This document shows positions 21,773-28,463 of a DNA stretch of 32,796 nucleotides, one piece after another. Position 1 is the stretch's first letter, and every line of letters starts with the position of its first letter. The stretch is from a virus: IMG/VR virus record IMGVR_UViG_3300047564_005571, positions 1 to 32,796 of that record; one strand, 5' to 3'. The position numbers and the translations under genes were made by a program. Under the pieces are notes generated by a model. That model did no database searches. It saw nothing but the letters and a program-made list of their open reading frames with translations, and was not told the origin of the DNA.

Positions 21773-22284
21773 GCCGCCTCCTGTGCAACAGACTGCAGCC
21801 ACTCAATGGCGTCGTTCTTCTCGTCGTAGAAGTGCGCAGCAGCATCAGCGCCTAACAACAGCAATCCAGCCATGTATGGGCCATGAAGTTCCTCCAAGAC
21901 TTCGCCTAGCGTTCCAGCCTGGTGAATAGCCCACCCCGCCAAGCAGTGAGTAGTGCCGCACTCGCTATGCCATTTTCCCATTTGCAGGATTTGGGGGTGA
22001 GCCAATACATGGCTGGCAACCGCACGCAGCCGTTGCTTGGCATCTGCAGCAATTGGCAACCCGTTGGCGCCGCTCAGATTGGCGCCGCTCAGATTGGCGT
22101 CGCTCAGATCAGCGCCGCTCAGATCAGCGCCGCCCAGATCAGCGCCGCGCAGATTGGCGCCGCTCAGATCAGCGCCGCTCAGATCAGCGCGGATGCCAGC
22201 AGGATCAACGGCAAGCCATAGCTTGTGTGCTTCAAGGATTTGGTCTAGCTCAGTTTGTGTCATGTGTCTTTGTGATTCAGGCAT
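21769..22284 (-). CDS. Pentapeptide-repeat protein
   Basis: 171 residues from ATG 22284, with GGAGG 8 bases upstream (ATG 22263 is an alternative). Residues about 32-76 hold nine to ten A(D/N)LSG-type repeats, which form a right-handed beta-helix. The C-terminal half is different: SECGTTHCLAGWAIHQAGTL and NDAIEWLQSVAQEAA. Some pentapeptide proteins mimic DNA and inhibit gyrase, but this one is short in repeats and common versions in cyanobacteria have no known role. It is in the GC-rich block. Confidence 0.75.
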   Translation of the reverse strand: MPESQRHMTQTELDQILEAHKLWLAVDPAGIRADLSGADLSGANLRGADLGGADLSGADLSDANLSGANLSGANGLPIAADAKQRLRAVASHVLAHPQILQMGKWHSECGTTHCLAGWAIHQAGTLGEVLEELHGPYMAGLLLLGADAAAHFYDEKNDAIEWLQSVAQEAA

Positions 22285-22687
22285 CAAACGCCCCTCCTTC
22301 ACGAAGCTGCTGGTAGTGGTAGCGCCCCGGCTGGTCACGGTCCACTGGGATGATGACCGTGAAATCAGGCTCGGGAAACTGGTCCGAGCATTCGACACCC
22401 GGATAGCCAGGCTGGGTGAGAAACGTCCGGCACTCAGCGGCTCCGAGCAGCGTGCCGCTGGTGGTCTGGTACTCCCAGACCATCCAGCCATTGATGGTGT
22501 CCATCCGCAGGTTGCTGTGGCACAGGGTGGAGAGGGGATTGAAAGTGCGACGCGCTTCCCACGATGCAATCGCCGCCCACATGGCCACCTTGACGTCGGC
22601 TTCGGTGGCAACGGGTAAACCTACGAACCGAATGAACTGCTCGCGGGTGAGCACATAGGGCTCGCCGGGTTGGTGGTTTTCAAACAT
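22277..22687 (-). CDS. Unknown protein (136 aa)
   Basis: MFENHQPGEPYVLTREQFIR at the start, VKVAMWAAIASWEARRTF in the middle and a beta-rich C-terminus (DFTVIIPVDRDQPGRYHYQQ). Its stop overlaps the pentapeptide gene start by 8 bases. No family recognised. A 60-base gap separates it from the membrane-HTH gene upstream. Confidence 0.5.
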   Translation of the reverse strand: MFENHQPGEPYVLTREQFIRFVGLPVATEADVKVAMWAAIASWEARRTFNPLSTLCHSNLRMDTINGWMVWEYQTTSGTLLGAAECRTFLTQPGYPGVECSDQFPEPDFTVIIPVDRDQPGRYHYQQLREGGAFDA

Positions 22688-22747
22688 GGCGTGTGATGGG
22701 TTGAAGGGATGCTGCCGGATTGAATAGGCTCCGGCGGGCCGTTGCGC

Positions 22748-22930
22748 TCAGGCTGCTACCAGCCGTCGCGCCGTTGTCTGGCTGCAGCCGATGCGCTCCG
22801 CAATCAAGCGGTACGTCATCCCGTCGCGCCGCCAGCGACGGGCGCGTTGCTGCCTGGACTCAGTAGCCCAGAGCAAGAACAGAACAAGGAACAGCAGCAG
22901 CACCAGGATGGTGCAGGTGATCGTGGTCAT
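22748..22930 (-). CDS. Short membrane-anchored helix-turn-helix protein (60 aa)
   Basis: One transmembrane segment at about 5-22 (TCTILVLLLFLVLFLLWA) is followed by a basic stretch and a complete HTH at about 33-60 (RWRRDGMTYRLIAERIG then CSQTTARRLVAA), like the C-terminal HTH of resolvases. It is the first gene behind P7, which carries the shared operator. A membrane-tethered DNA-binding protein could sense envelope state or anchor phage DNA. It resembles in layout the larger protein at 1938-2429. Confidence 0.65.
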   Translation of the reverse strand: MTTITCTILVLLLFLVLFLLWATESRQQRARRWRRDGMTYRLIAERIGCSQTTARRLVAA

Positions 22931-22964
22931 GGCTGGTGCGCTTCAACGGGCTAACAACTTTCAA

Positions 22965-22993
22965 ACAGTAGCACCATTGGTCCCAGTGCGCAA
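22965..22993 (-). promoter_or_regulatory. Promoter P7 with dyad operator
   Basis: -35 TTGCGC (22988-22993), spacer ACTGGGACCAATGGTGC (17), -10 TACTGT (22965-22970). The spacer fits nnnGGnnCCAnnGGTGC exactly. The membrane-HTH gene starts about 35 bases downstream. Confidence 0.7.
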
Positions 22994-23007
22994 CAGGTTT
23001 GCAAATC

Positions 23008-23036
23008 TGCACACGAAAAACCCCTGCAGCTAAAAT
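23008..23036 (+). promoter_or_regulatory. Candidate promoter, divergent from P7
   Basis: -35 TGCACA (23008-23013), 17-base spacer, -10 TAAAAT (23031-23036), then ATG 23059. The -10 matches the consensus in five of six positions, the -35 in four. No operator pattern seen. Confidence 0.4.
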
Positions 23037-23058
23037 CTTGATAGGCAAAACCAGCGAA

Positions 23059-23355
23059 ATGGCAGTTAAGGCAAGTATCCTCAAAAGACTCGTAACCCAG
23101 CTTCGTCGCAATGGGATGTCAGAGGGGGCGGCAAATGCAACAGCTAGAAAAAGATTGCAAGATTCCGGTATTTTGAAAAAAGGCAGCGACGAATTAACCG
23201 AATATGGCAAGAAGAGGCAGGCAATGGGCGCGGCGGGAAGAGCGAAGGATCGGGCGGCAAAGAGAAGTGGCAGAAAACCGAGTGAATATAAATATAACGC
23301 TAAAACCAATAGAGCGACGCTGAAGAAAAAACAAACGGATCATGGCATGACTTGA
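23059..23355 (+). CDS. Basic phage protein of a conserved hypothetical family
   Basis: 98 residues from ATG 23059 (MAVKASILKRLV). Helical N-terminus with MSEGAANATARKRLQDSG, then KGSDELTEYGKKRQAMGAAG, KDRAAKRSGRKPSEYKYNAK and TNRATLKKK. The RAAKRSGRxxSxYKYNxxTNRATLKK ending is one I recognise from many phage genomes, often close to packaging or structural genes. Strongly basic; function unknown. Its stop codon is overlapped by the -35 box of the next promoter. Confidence 0.65.
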   Translation: MAVKASILKRLVTQLRRNGMSEGAANATARKRLQDSGILKKGSDELTEYGKKRQAMGAAGRAKDRAAKRSGRKPSEYKYNAKTNRATLKKKQTDHGMT

Positions 23356-23380
23356 CAAAGAGAAAACTGCGTGATAGAAT
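23352..23380 (+). promoter_or_regulatory. Near-consensus sigma-70 promoter
   Basis: -35 TTGACA (23352-23357), 17-base spacer AAGAGAAAACTGCGTGA, -10 TAGAAT (23375-23380). The TGA stop of the upstream gene lies inside the -35 box. No dyad operator in the spacer. It leads to ATG 23411. Confidence 0.75.
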
Positions 23381-23410
23381 TAAGATGCCAAGCTTCTTAA
23401 CCCCTCAAAC

Positions 23411-23659
23411 ATGGAAAGATGTTTGTATTTTACCGACAGTGAAGGCAATAAGACATTTATTGGAAAGCTTGTAAAGATAGTGGTTTCTATTAAAGATAAA
23501 AGTGAATCGAAAAGAGTTATTTGGCATCAGCCAGATCGAGATCAGCTCTGGTGGTTTGGTTGTCAGCCCGAAAAGGGATGCTTTGGGCGCATTCGCTGGT
23601 TCAACTCGGACCAAGATGAGGGCTCATGGGGCAGGGTCTTTCTTTCACGCAATCCGTGA
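23411..23659 (+). CDS. Unknown aromatic-rich protein (82 aa)
   Basis: MERCLYFTDSEGNKTFIGKL, a hydrophobic strand (KIVVSI), then a Trp-rich part (VIWHQPDRDQLWWFGC, IRWFNSDQDEGSWGRVF). Beta-like small domain. It is monocistronic behind a strong promoter, so probably made early and abundantly. No family recognised. Confidence 0.55.
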   Translation: MERCLYFTDSEGNKTFIGKLVKIVVSIKDKSESKRVIWHQPDRDQLWWFGCQPEKGCFGRIRWFNSDQDEGSWGRVFLSRNP

Positions 23660-23684
23660 TAGAATCCCTGAGCGACTCAAAGCC

Positions 23685-23771
23685 CCTACCGGGCCGTAGG
23701 CCGCAACAAAGACCCTGCTTAGGCGGCAGGGCGGTTTCCGGGGAGTTTGCCAGTGTTGCAACCGGAAAACC
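23685..23771 (+). other. Three consecutive hairpins, possible structured RNA
   Basis: H1 CCTAC/GTAGG (23685-23700, 5 bp), H2 CCCTGC/GCAGGG (23713-23731, 6 bp), H3 GGTTTCCGG/CCGGAAAACC (23733-23771) with an inner TTGC/GCAA stem stacked on the 3' side. None is followed by a U run, so they do not look like terminators. They lie in the transcript from promoter 23352, between a gene and a terminator at 24072. They may be an RNA element or a DNA site. Confidence 0.5.
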
Positions 23772-24071
23772 TAGTAAATACTGGAAATGAAGATGGATGC
23801 TCGCCCGGTGATTTCAAAGCTTGTCATTAGCCATGGCATTCTCTCGCCAACTTCGAGCTACCCATCTTCGACGCAACCCTTTCTTTGGTTCTGAATCCGC
23901 GCCAGACGCGACAGTAGGAATCTCCGGGTTGTGTTCCCGCTCTGCATGGACCGGAAATCTCCAGTCGCCGCATCGGGCTAAGTCCTGTGTTTGCAGGCCA
24001 GAGGTTGATCATCTCTGCCAGTTGATCCGCTGGTGCGCCCTCGACCCATTTGGCAAGCGCGAAGGTCACGG
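23772..24071. other. Stretch without a convincing gene
   Basis: Open frames of 60-106 codons exist on both strands (plus 23821-24138, minus 23827-24069), overlap almost fully, and neither has a known domain or a good start. A tRNA-like clover fold was looked for and not found. I see some weak hairpins (near 24000-24035) but nothing I can name. Confidence 0.4.
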
Positions 24072-24107
24072 AAGGGCCCGGGGGATTGACTCTCGGGCCT
24101 TTCTTGT
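24072..24107 (+). terminator. Intrinsic terminator
   Basis: AAGGGCCCG (24072-24080), 13-base loop, CGGGCCTTT (24094-24102) with one G-T pair, then CTTGT. The stem runs into a T-rich end on the plus strand, so it should end rightward transcripts from 23352. On the minus strand it may also serve the gene ending at 24117. Confidence 0.55.
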
Positions 24108-24116
24108 ATCTATGGA

Positions 24117-24422
24117 CTACGGCTTGAAAAGTTTGTGAGGGGCAACCTGAACATCAAATGGCAGCCAATGCGTATCAATATCAAGCGGTTTCTTTTGCAA
24201 GTCCCAGCACCAAAATTCGTTTAATCCATTCCAGCACCCATAAAGACACCGACCGTATTCATCAAGATCGGAATCCTCCGGCAACCGCTCTGCCAACGCA
24301 ACCGGCTTATCAATTGGGAGCGTATAAAGACCGATAGCGATTGCGTTCAGATTTTTTTGCTTACTTGAAAATCTTTCAATTAGTGACCTGAATTTCTGGA
24401 CTGACATTTTGCGATAGAACAT
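24117..24422 (-). CDS. Unknown protein (101 aa) behind promoter P3
   Basis: ATG 24422 (MFYRKMSVQK) or ATG 24407; an open frame back to 24473 would include P3. Basic start (VQKFRSLIERFSSKQ), then acidic and Trp-rich (GCWNGLNEFWCWDLQ, DTHWLPFDVQVAPHKLF). Resembles DUF551-like layouts but not firmly (LPEDSDLDEYGRCLYG). Under the shared operator. Confidence 0.5.
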   Translation of the reverse strand: MFYRKMSVQKFRSLIERFSSKQKNLNAIAIGLYTLPIDKPVALAERLPEDSDLDEYGRCLYGCWNGLNEFWCWDLQKKPLDIDTHWLPFDVQVAPHKLFKP

Positions 24423-24444
24423 TGAAAAGAATGCGAACCTTTGA

Positions 24445-24473
24445 AGCCTAGCACCGATGGTGCCATGTGTCAA
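24445..24473 (-). promoter_or_regulatory. Promoter P3 with perfect dyad, inside the end of the primase-like gene
   Basis: -35 TTGACA (24468-24473), spacer CATGGCACCATCGGTGC (17), -10 TAGGCT (24445-24450). The dyad GCACC-ATC-GGTGC is perfect. The whole site encodes the last residues of the upstream primase-like protein, whose TAG stop is the first half of the -10 box. Confidence 0.75.
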
Positions 24474-25932
24474 CCACTGGTAAATCTCTTGGGGGCGAGG
24501 AACTGCAAAGTATTGAGCTATCTAGCAATTTTTTAAGTGGATTTTTGATAAAGCAATCGAATTCATCAAGGTAAACAAAAGCCTGATCGAATTTTGAAGC
24601 AATTTTTCTGCAAATATACCTACCAGAAGGCGACATTGCCTTCCTGTACCGGCTGCCCCCCTGGCGGACACCGTTACTAGGGGGGGTGTAGGCCAGTAGA
24701 GAAACCCAGTATTCCCAGTGCTTCTCAAGGGTTGCCCTGGCCATTCCGGCTGCTTTGGCAACCTGCCTCTTGCTCCACTTGCCAGCTTCCTTGTATTTTT
24801 TCCATAAACGTTGAAGTTTGACTCGACTTTGCTTGAAAAGTCTTTCATTGCGTTTTTTATCACCGCCCAGACCCGTTTCGTTTTCTGATGCACGCCCTCT
24901 GAATTCTTTTCTTAGTGAAGAACGCGCCCATCTTTCATGTATGCCCCCATTCTCGCGCATCAAATCTTTTTTGGTGTTATTTGAGGCGTATCTATCAAAG
25001 CCTTCCAGGCGCACTACCGTTTCACGAATAATCCGCCCCAGCTCAACCGGGCAATTTATGTTGGGGTGGGCAAATCTTACAGTGGTTGTGACTTTTTTAA
25101 GTATCTCTTGACTTTGCCCTGATTCGGTCCACCTTAAATCTTTTGCATTTACGCATTCATTGCTCGCCCCCGGTTTTCTGTTGCGCAATTTGCGTTGTGA
25201 TTTTGCGCTCTCAATAAAATTTTGCCATTCATAGCAGATTTCCGTGTTTTCCAAATCTTCATTCAACTGTTTATATATCAAATCCCCATCTTCCACCATC
25301 GCCCCATTCACCACCAGGGCGCTGCCCTCCTGGCCTGGCAGCCTGAACCCGTGGCTCCTTGCCCGCCCCTGCTCCAGGTAGTCGAGGCGGCTCGGGAAGA
25401 CCTCTGCCTGCCCTTGGCCCTCCTCCATGCCGGAGGCCCTCAGGAGAGCCACCCCGGCCCAGTGAGCGACCCAGCAGGGGATCGCCTCAGGCAGAGAGAC
25501 ATAGAGGTGAAGCCCCCCTGAATAGCTGCTGCGAATTACAGATAAGGAGCAACCAATTTTTTCTACTTGTTCTTGCAGCAAAAGAATTTCTTTGCTCTCT
25601 CCGCCCTTGTGCCAGTATTTGCTGCGATAGCCTTTTTTGTGGTCAATGTCAATTACGATTGCCCGAGTGTTCTTTTCGGGGCGGTAGCCTGTAATCTTGC
25701 GTTCATCTGCAAGATGTTTTAGAGCGCCTTCAATTTTGTACGGCTTCACTAGCGAGCGCCACTGCCCGCCGGCTGTTTTCTCAATCAGCTCGTACCACTC
25801 CCCGGTGTAGGCCGCCCTGAGCCATTGTTCCTGGGGGGTGAGTTGCTGATTCGGGTGAGGGGCTGTTATCATTTTGGGAGCGGCGGTATCCGCTATCGAA
25901 GCCCAGAGAGTTTGCCGCTCTCTGGGTTTCAC
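24448..25932 (-). CDS. Primase-like replication protein (archaeo-eukaryotic primase type) with HTH
   Basis: 494 residues from GTG 25932; ATG 25872 (MITAPHPNQQ) is an alternative start and would leave two hairpins in the leader. The N-terminal half shows an AEP-like core: AIVIDIDHKKG (about 91-101) as the metal-binding DxD, SSYSGGLHLYVSLP (about 135-148) with the conserved His, and AEVFPSRL and HGFRLPGQEG (about 176-203). The C-terminal part is basic with an HTH at about 385-409 (KWSKRQVAKAAGMARATLEK). Similar proteins act as primases or replication initiators of phages and plasmids. Upstream inverted repeats fit a replication region. Confidence 0.65.
   Translation of the reverse strand: MKPRERQTLWASIADTAAPKMITAPHPNQQLTPQEQWLRAAYTGEWYELIEKTAGGQWRSLVKPYKIEGALKHLADERKITGYRPEKNTRAIVIDIDHKKGYRSKYWHKGGESKEILLLQEQVEKIGCSLSVIRSSYSGGLHLYVSLPEAIPCWVAHWAGVALLRASGMEEGQGQAEVFPSRLDYLEQGRARSHGFRLPGQEGSALVVNGAMVEDGDLIYKQLNEDLENTEICYEWQNFIESAKSQRKLRNRKPGASNECVNAKDLRWTESGQSQEILKKVTTTVRFAHPNINCPVELGRIIRETVVRLEGFDRYASNNTKKDLMRENGGIHERWARSSLRKEFRGRASENETGLGGDKKRNERLFKQSRVKLQRLWKKYKEAGKWSKRQVAKAAGMARATLEKHWEYWVSLLAYTPPSNGVRQGGSRYRKAMSPSGRYICRKIASKFDQAFVYLDEFDCFIKNPLKKLLDSSILCSSSPPRDLPVVDTWHHRC
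25879..25926 (-). other. Two hairpins at the start of the primase-like gene
   Basis: CCCAGAGAG, 7-base loop, CTCTCTGGG (25902-25926) is a perfect 9-bp inverted repeat beginning 6 bases after GTG 25932. A second, AGCGG/CCGCT (25879-25894), lies next to it. Both precede ATG 25872. They could hide or select a start codon, or bind a protein. Confidence 0.55.
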
Positions 25933-25948
25933 CCTTTTCAGGGGTCGT

Positions 25949-25976
25949 GATCTAGTCAGTGTAGCCCCCTCCGCAA
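25949..25976 (-). promoter_or_regulatory. Candidate promoter for the primase-like gene
   Basis: -35 TTGCGG (25971-25976), 16-base spacer starting AGGGGGCT, -10 TAGATC (25949-25954), about 17 bases before GTG 25932. The AGGGGGC start of the spacer is shared with P4 and P6, but the dyad is not present. Confidence 0.45.
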
Positions 25977-26091
25977 CCCAGGGGCCGCCTCGATCTGTTC
26001 CTTGCGCCCAAATCTGTTAAGTCGCCAGCAATGGTGGATTTTGATTTTTAATTGCACGGGGCGCCGAAGGAAGGTAAATCGGGCAAAGTCT

Positions 26092-26118
26092 CTTTGTACT
26101 TATGACAGTAGTACAAAG
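26092..26118. repeat. Perfect 9-bp inverted repeat upstream of the primase-like gene
   Basis: CTTTGTACT, 9-base spacer, AGTACAAAG. The gene-free stretch 25977-26200 also holds an AT-rich patch (26036-26054). This is a plausible operator or replication-origin element for the primase-like protein. Nothing else was recognised in the stretch. Confidence 0.6.
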
Positions 26119-26200
26119 TGTCCTCAGCGGCTCGGCAAAAGAAAAGCGACTCAGGGGCCGCCAGTGAATCAGGTAAGCCAGCATGGTCTCGGCTTGCAAG

Positions 26201-27202
26201 TTAGGCGCCTGTAACAAAAACAGGTCTGTACCACTGAACCCTTCTTTCAGACTTCTTTGGGCCGCATAGAACTGTATGCCAGTGCCCCCTTCTCCAGTGC
26301 GCCCTGACGTTCTTTTTCGTTCCTGCTTGCTCGACGCTTTTCTTTCTTTCTCTCTGATACTTAAAGCCTTTGCCAATCCAGGTTGGGGCGAGAGGTTGCT
26401 TGTTTCCGCCCCCACCAAAACCCATGCCTCTTGTGATGGGGCGAGAGTCTGTAGTAATTAGCTCCGGCTCGTATAGATGCACCAGTAGCGAGTTGATTGC
26501 AATTCTGATGATTCTCTCCGTGCTCTCATGCTGATACCCAGACTTATCTGTATATTTTACGTTTTCCTCGTGCCAGCTCTTTGCATTTTCGTCAATGAAT
26601 TCCTGCCAGAAGTTGCTGCCGCCAGGCGTGATTGTCCCTATTTGTATTCCCTTCGCCCCGTGAAAATCTTGTGGGGCCAGCTTCTCGCCTGGGAAAAACT
26701 GCTTGCAGATTTCTCTGCTTCTTTCTGCTTCTTCGCTGTTCCCCTCGGGGAAAAGCTCACCAGCCTTGATGATAAGTGAAATTACTTCGTCACCCTGGTG
26801 GTCATAAATAAACTTTCTGGGCAGAAACAGGTGAACGTATGGCAGCACCTCAAGAATGTCTTTCGTGAGCGTGGGGATTGGCGTATTGCAAAATGCCTCG
26901 CACATTTCTTTTGTGATGAAACGCGCTGGGGCGTGACTCAACAAGGTTTCCCTGCTCAGCTCCCCAACTTTCACCGCAAGTATGTCGCGTGTTTCGTAAC
27001 CACGCAAGATTACTCCAGTGCTACCTGCTGCAAAACATATCTTCAGGTGCAGGTTCCAATCGGTGTAACCACTGGGCGACCGATAAAGAGATTCCTGGCT
27101 TGTTATTGCATCTATGTAGGGCTGGCTGCTGTCAAGAGCATCGGTCAAATTCTTGACTGATAGCTTATTGAAGTTTTGAATGGTAAGAGTTGGCGCTGTC
27201 AC
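26201..27202 (-). CDS. Unknown 333-residue protein with HWRRGHW C-terminal motif
   Basis: A helical N-terminal and middle region (residues 1-260; e.g. YVHLFLPRKFIYDHQGDEVI, ERIIRIAINSLLVHLYEPEL) and a C-terminal module VRAHWRRGHWHTVLCGPKKS followed by QWYRPVFV. That ending (HWRRGHWR...G...R..W..P..V) is a recurring module in phage and plasmid proteins of unknown function, known to me by pattern. The gene overlaps the upstream one by ATGA. No catalytic motif found in the N-terminal part. Confidence 0.6.
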   Translation of the reverse strand: MTAPTLTIQNFNKLSVKNLTDALDSSQPYIDAITSQESLYRSPSGYTDWNLHLKICFAAGSTGVILRGYETRDILAVKVGELSRETLLSHAPARFITKEMCEAFCNTPIPTLTKDILEVLPYVHLFLPRKFIYDHQGDEVISLIIKAGELFPEGNSEEAERSREICKQFFPGEKLAPQDFHGAKGIQIGTITPGGSNFWQEFIDENAKSWHEENVKYTDKSGYQHESTERIIRIAINSLLVHLYEPELITTDSRPITRGMGFGGGGNKQPLAPTWIGKGFKYQRERKKSVEQAGTKKNVRAHWRRGHWHTVLCGPKKSERRVQWYRPVFVTGA

Positions 27203-27573
27203 TTTCTCTTCTCGCTAGGGTGTGCAATCACAATCTTTTTGTTCTTCTCCTTTTCTTCTACCTTTTGCTGCTCTGCGTGCATTGCAAGATGCTTCTCAAG
27301 AGCGTTCATGTGCGGGCATTTGCTGCCAACCTGATGGCGCTTGAAAAACTCTCTCATTTCTTCAAGGATGCCAAACTCGTATTCACTTCTTTCAGGCCCC
27401 CATTTGCCATACGTCTTATGAAGCTGATGGAGCTTGTACCATTCTTCTTCATCGAGATACCTTCTCTTTGCCGCCCACATCAAATCTGAATAGGCCAGCT
27501 TGTCTGCTCTCTTTTGTTCTCGTTCCGCTGACTTTCTTTCTTGTGCTTCTCTTTTGGTGAGGAAGGTTGCCAT
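27199..27573 (-). CDS. Charged helical protein (124 aa)
   Basis: Lys/Glu-rich at both ends (FLTKREAQERKSAEREQKRA, EQQKVEEKEKNKKIVI) with an aromatic middle (EEEWYKLHQLHKTYGKWG). Likely an extended coiled coil. It overlaps 26201-27202 by ATGA. A terminator-like hairpin just upstream (27609-27631) separates it from the previous unit. Function unknown. Confidence 0.5.
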   Translation of the reverse strand: MATFLTKREAQERKSAEREQKRADKLAYSDLMWAAKRRYLDEEEWYKLHQLHKTYGKWGPERSEYEFGILEEMREFFKRHQVGSKCPHMNALEKHLAMHAEQQKVEEKEKNKKIVIAHPSEKRK

Positions 27574-27608
27574 TTTGATGTAGTTAAAGAATTGATTTGA
27601 AGATTTAA

Positions 27609-27631
27609 GGCCGGCGCAGTATGCGCCAGCC
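27609..27631 (-). terminator. Terminator-like hairpin after 27637-28119
   Basis: GGCCGGCGCA, loop GTA, TGCGCCAGCC with one mismatch, followed on the minus strand by TTAAATCTT. The T run is interrupted, so termination is probably moderate. Confidence 0.5.
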
Positions 27632-27636
27632 GCATG

Positions 27637-28119
27637 TCACCACAAACCCCTGCACATCGGAATAATTGAGCCCTTTGCAGCTCTCCAGACGGACAGATAG
27701 CCCTCTTCCGTTAAATCTCCTTTTCTGATGATGCGCCTGATTAGCTCAGATCCGGGCGCAACTGAAATACCTGAGATGTTTGCGTCTGATGCGGTCTGAC
27801 AGAATTTGATAATGCTGTTCGACTCGCCTGCTTGCGCCACTCCGGTAAAAAACATTGTTGCAATTGCAGTAAAGCTTGCAATAGCTGAAAAGGGTTTCTT
27901 GCTGACGTGAATAGCTGGAACCCTCCAGTTCTGGTCGTCAGTCAAAAACGTACAACGGAGGCGGCAGACGATATTCGGAAATGCCCGCGTCTTAAATGTT
28001 TTGCCGTTGTCGAGCTTGACAAGGGCGACGGGCTGATTTGCCTCGTGCTTGATCAATTCAAACTCTTGATCATTAAAACCTCTGACGTAAACCTTGGTTC
28101 CTGGGCGAAGCTCTGACAT
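27637..28119 (-). CDS. Two-part protein with internal signal-like segment
   Basis: 160 residues from ATG 28119 (MSELRPGTKVYV). Residues 1-75 look like a small beta domain (VALVKLDNGKTFKTRAF). Residues about 72-98 have a basic patch and a hydrophobic stretch ending TGVAQAGES, which looks like a signal peptide with an AQA cleavage site. The C-terminal 60 residues (CQTASDANISG and GYLSVWRAAKGSIIPMCRG) could be exported. Either a membrane protein with a periplasmic tail, or two nested products with an internal start. Behind P6. Confidence 0.5.
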   Translation of the reverse strand: MSELRPGTKVYVRGFNDQEFELIKHEANQPVALVKLDNGKTFKTRAFPNIVCRLRCTFLTDDQNWRVPAIHVSKKPFSAIASFTAIATMFFTGVAQAGESNSIIKFCQTASDANISGISVAPGSELIRRIIRKGDLTEEGYLSVWRAAKGSIIPMCRGLW

Positions 28120-28154
28120 GTGAGACATGAGAAGTGTTTCATGGATCGCTTTCG

Positions 28155-28183
28155 ACGATACATGGTACGAGCCCCCTTGTCAA
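28155..28183 (-). promoter_or_regulatory. Promoter P6
   Basis: -35 TTGACA (28178-28183), spacer AGGGGGCTCGTACCATG (17), -10 TATCGT (28155-28160). The spacer keeps a GGGGGC start and a GTACC half-site but not the full dyad, so it may be a variant operator. Leads to ATG 28119. Confidence 0.65.
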
Positions 28184-28190
28184 GGCTTTT

Positions 28191-28463
28191 TCAAAGTATT
28201 TCTGTTGGTTTGCCGGAAAGCTCTCTTTCCTGCCCTTGCAGTTTTACTCTTTGCACATTAAGCTTAAACATGTTGGCGCAGATGCCGGTCACATGTTTTT
28301 CAAGTTCGCCCTGAAGCTCTTTTGAGATGGAACAGTGTTCAGATTTAAGGCACTCAAGAAGTTCCGTGGTTTCTTTTGATGCAAGTTTAAGAGCTTGTTC
28401 AGTTTTCTTCAATTGATTCAGAATCGTTTGCTTTTCTGATTCTGAAATCGCAAATTTGATCAT
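28191..28463 (-). CDS. Coiled-coil protein (90 aa)
   Basis: Start taken at ATG 28463 (MIKFAISESEKQ); a TTG at 28517 is in frame but coincides with a TTGACA box. The protein is one long charged helix (QLKKTEQALKLASKE, SKELQGELEKHVTG). A possible promoter lies upstream: TTGACA 28512-28517, 19-base spacer, TACAAT 28487-28492. It overlaps the next gene upstream by 65 bases. Confidence 0.5.
   Translation of the reverse strand: MIKFAISESEKQTILNQLKKTEQALKLASKETTELLECLKSEHCSISKELQGELEKHVTGICANMFKLNVQRVKLQGQERELSGKPTEIL

Noticed and set aside
22037-22316. 15-base repeats at 22065-22190 that might suggest a CRISPR or direct repeat
   Set aside because: They are the DNA of the pentapeptide repeats on the minus strand, contiguous with no spacers. 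The hexamer tract at 15234 likewise is not CRISPR.
23990-24060. Possible tRNA on the minus strand (D-arm-like AACTGGCAGA)
   Set aside because: The anticodon stem is mismatched, position 33 is not U, and no T-arm follows.
23821-24138. Overlapping open frames on both strands in the hairpin region
   Set aside because: Neither has a known domain or good start, and the two overlap nearly completely. Kept only as a note.
25359-25694. Plus-strand ORFs opposite the primase-like gene
   Set aside because: They are antisense frames opened by GC-rich codon use and have no domain.
26017-26418. Minus-strand ORF of 133 codons
   Set aside because: Most of it overlaps the end of 26201-27202 in another frame, and its part beyond crosses the inverted repeat at 26092-26118.
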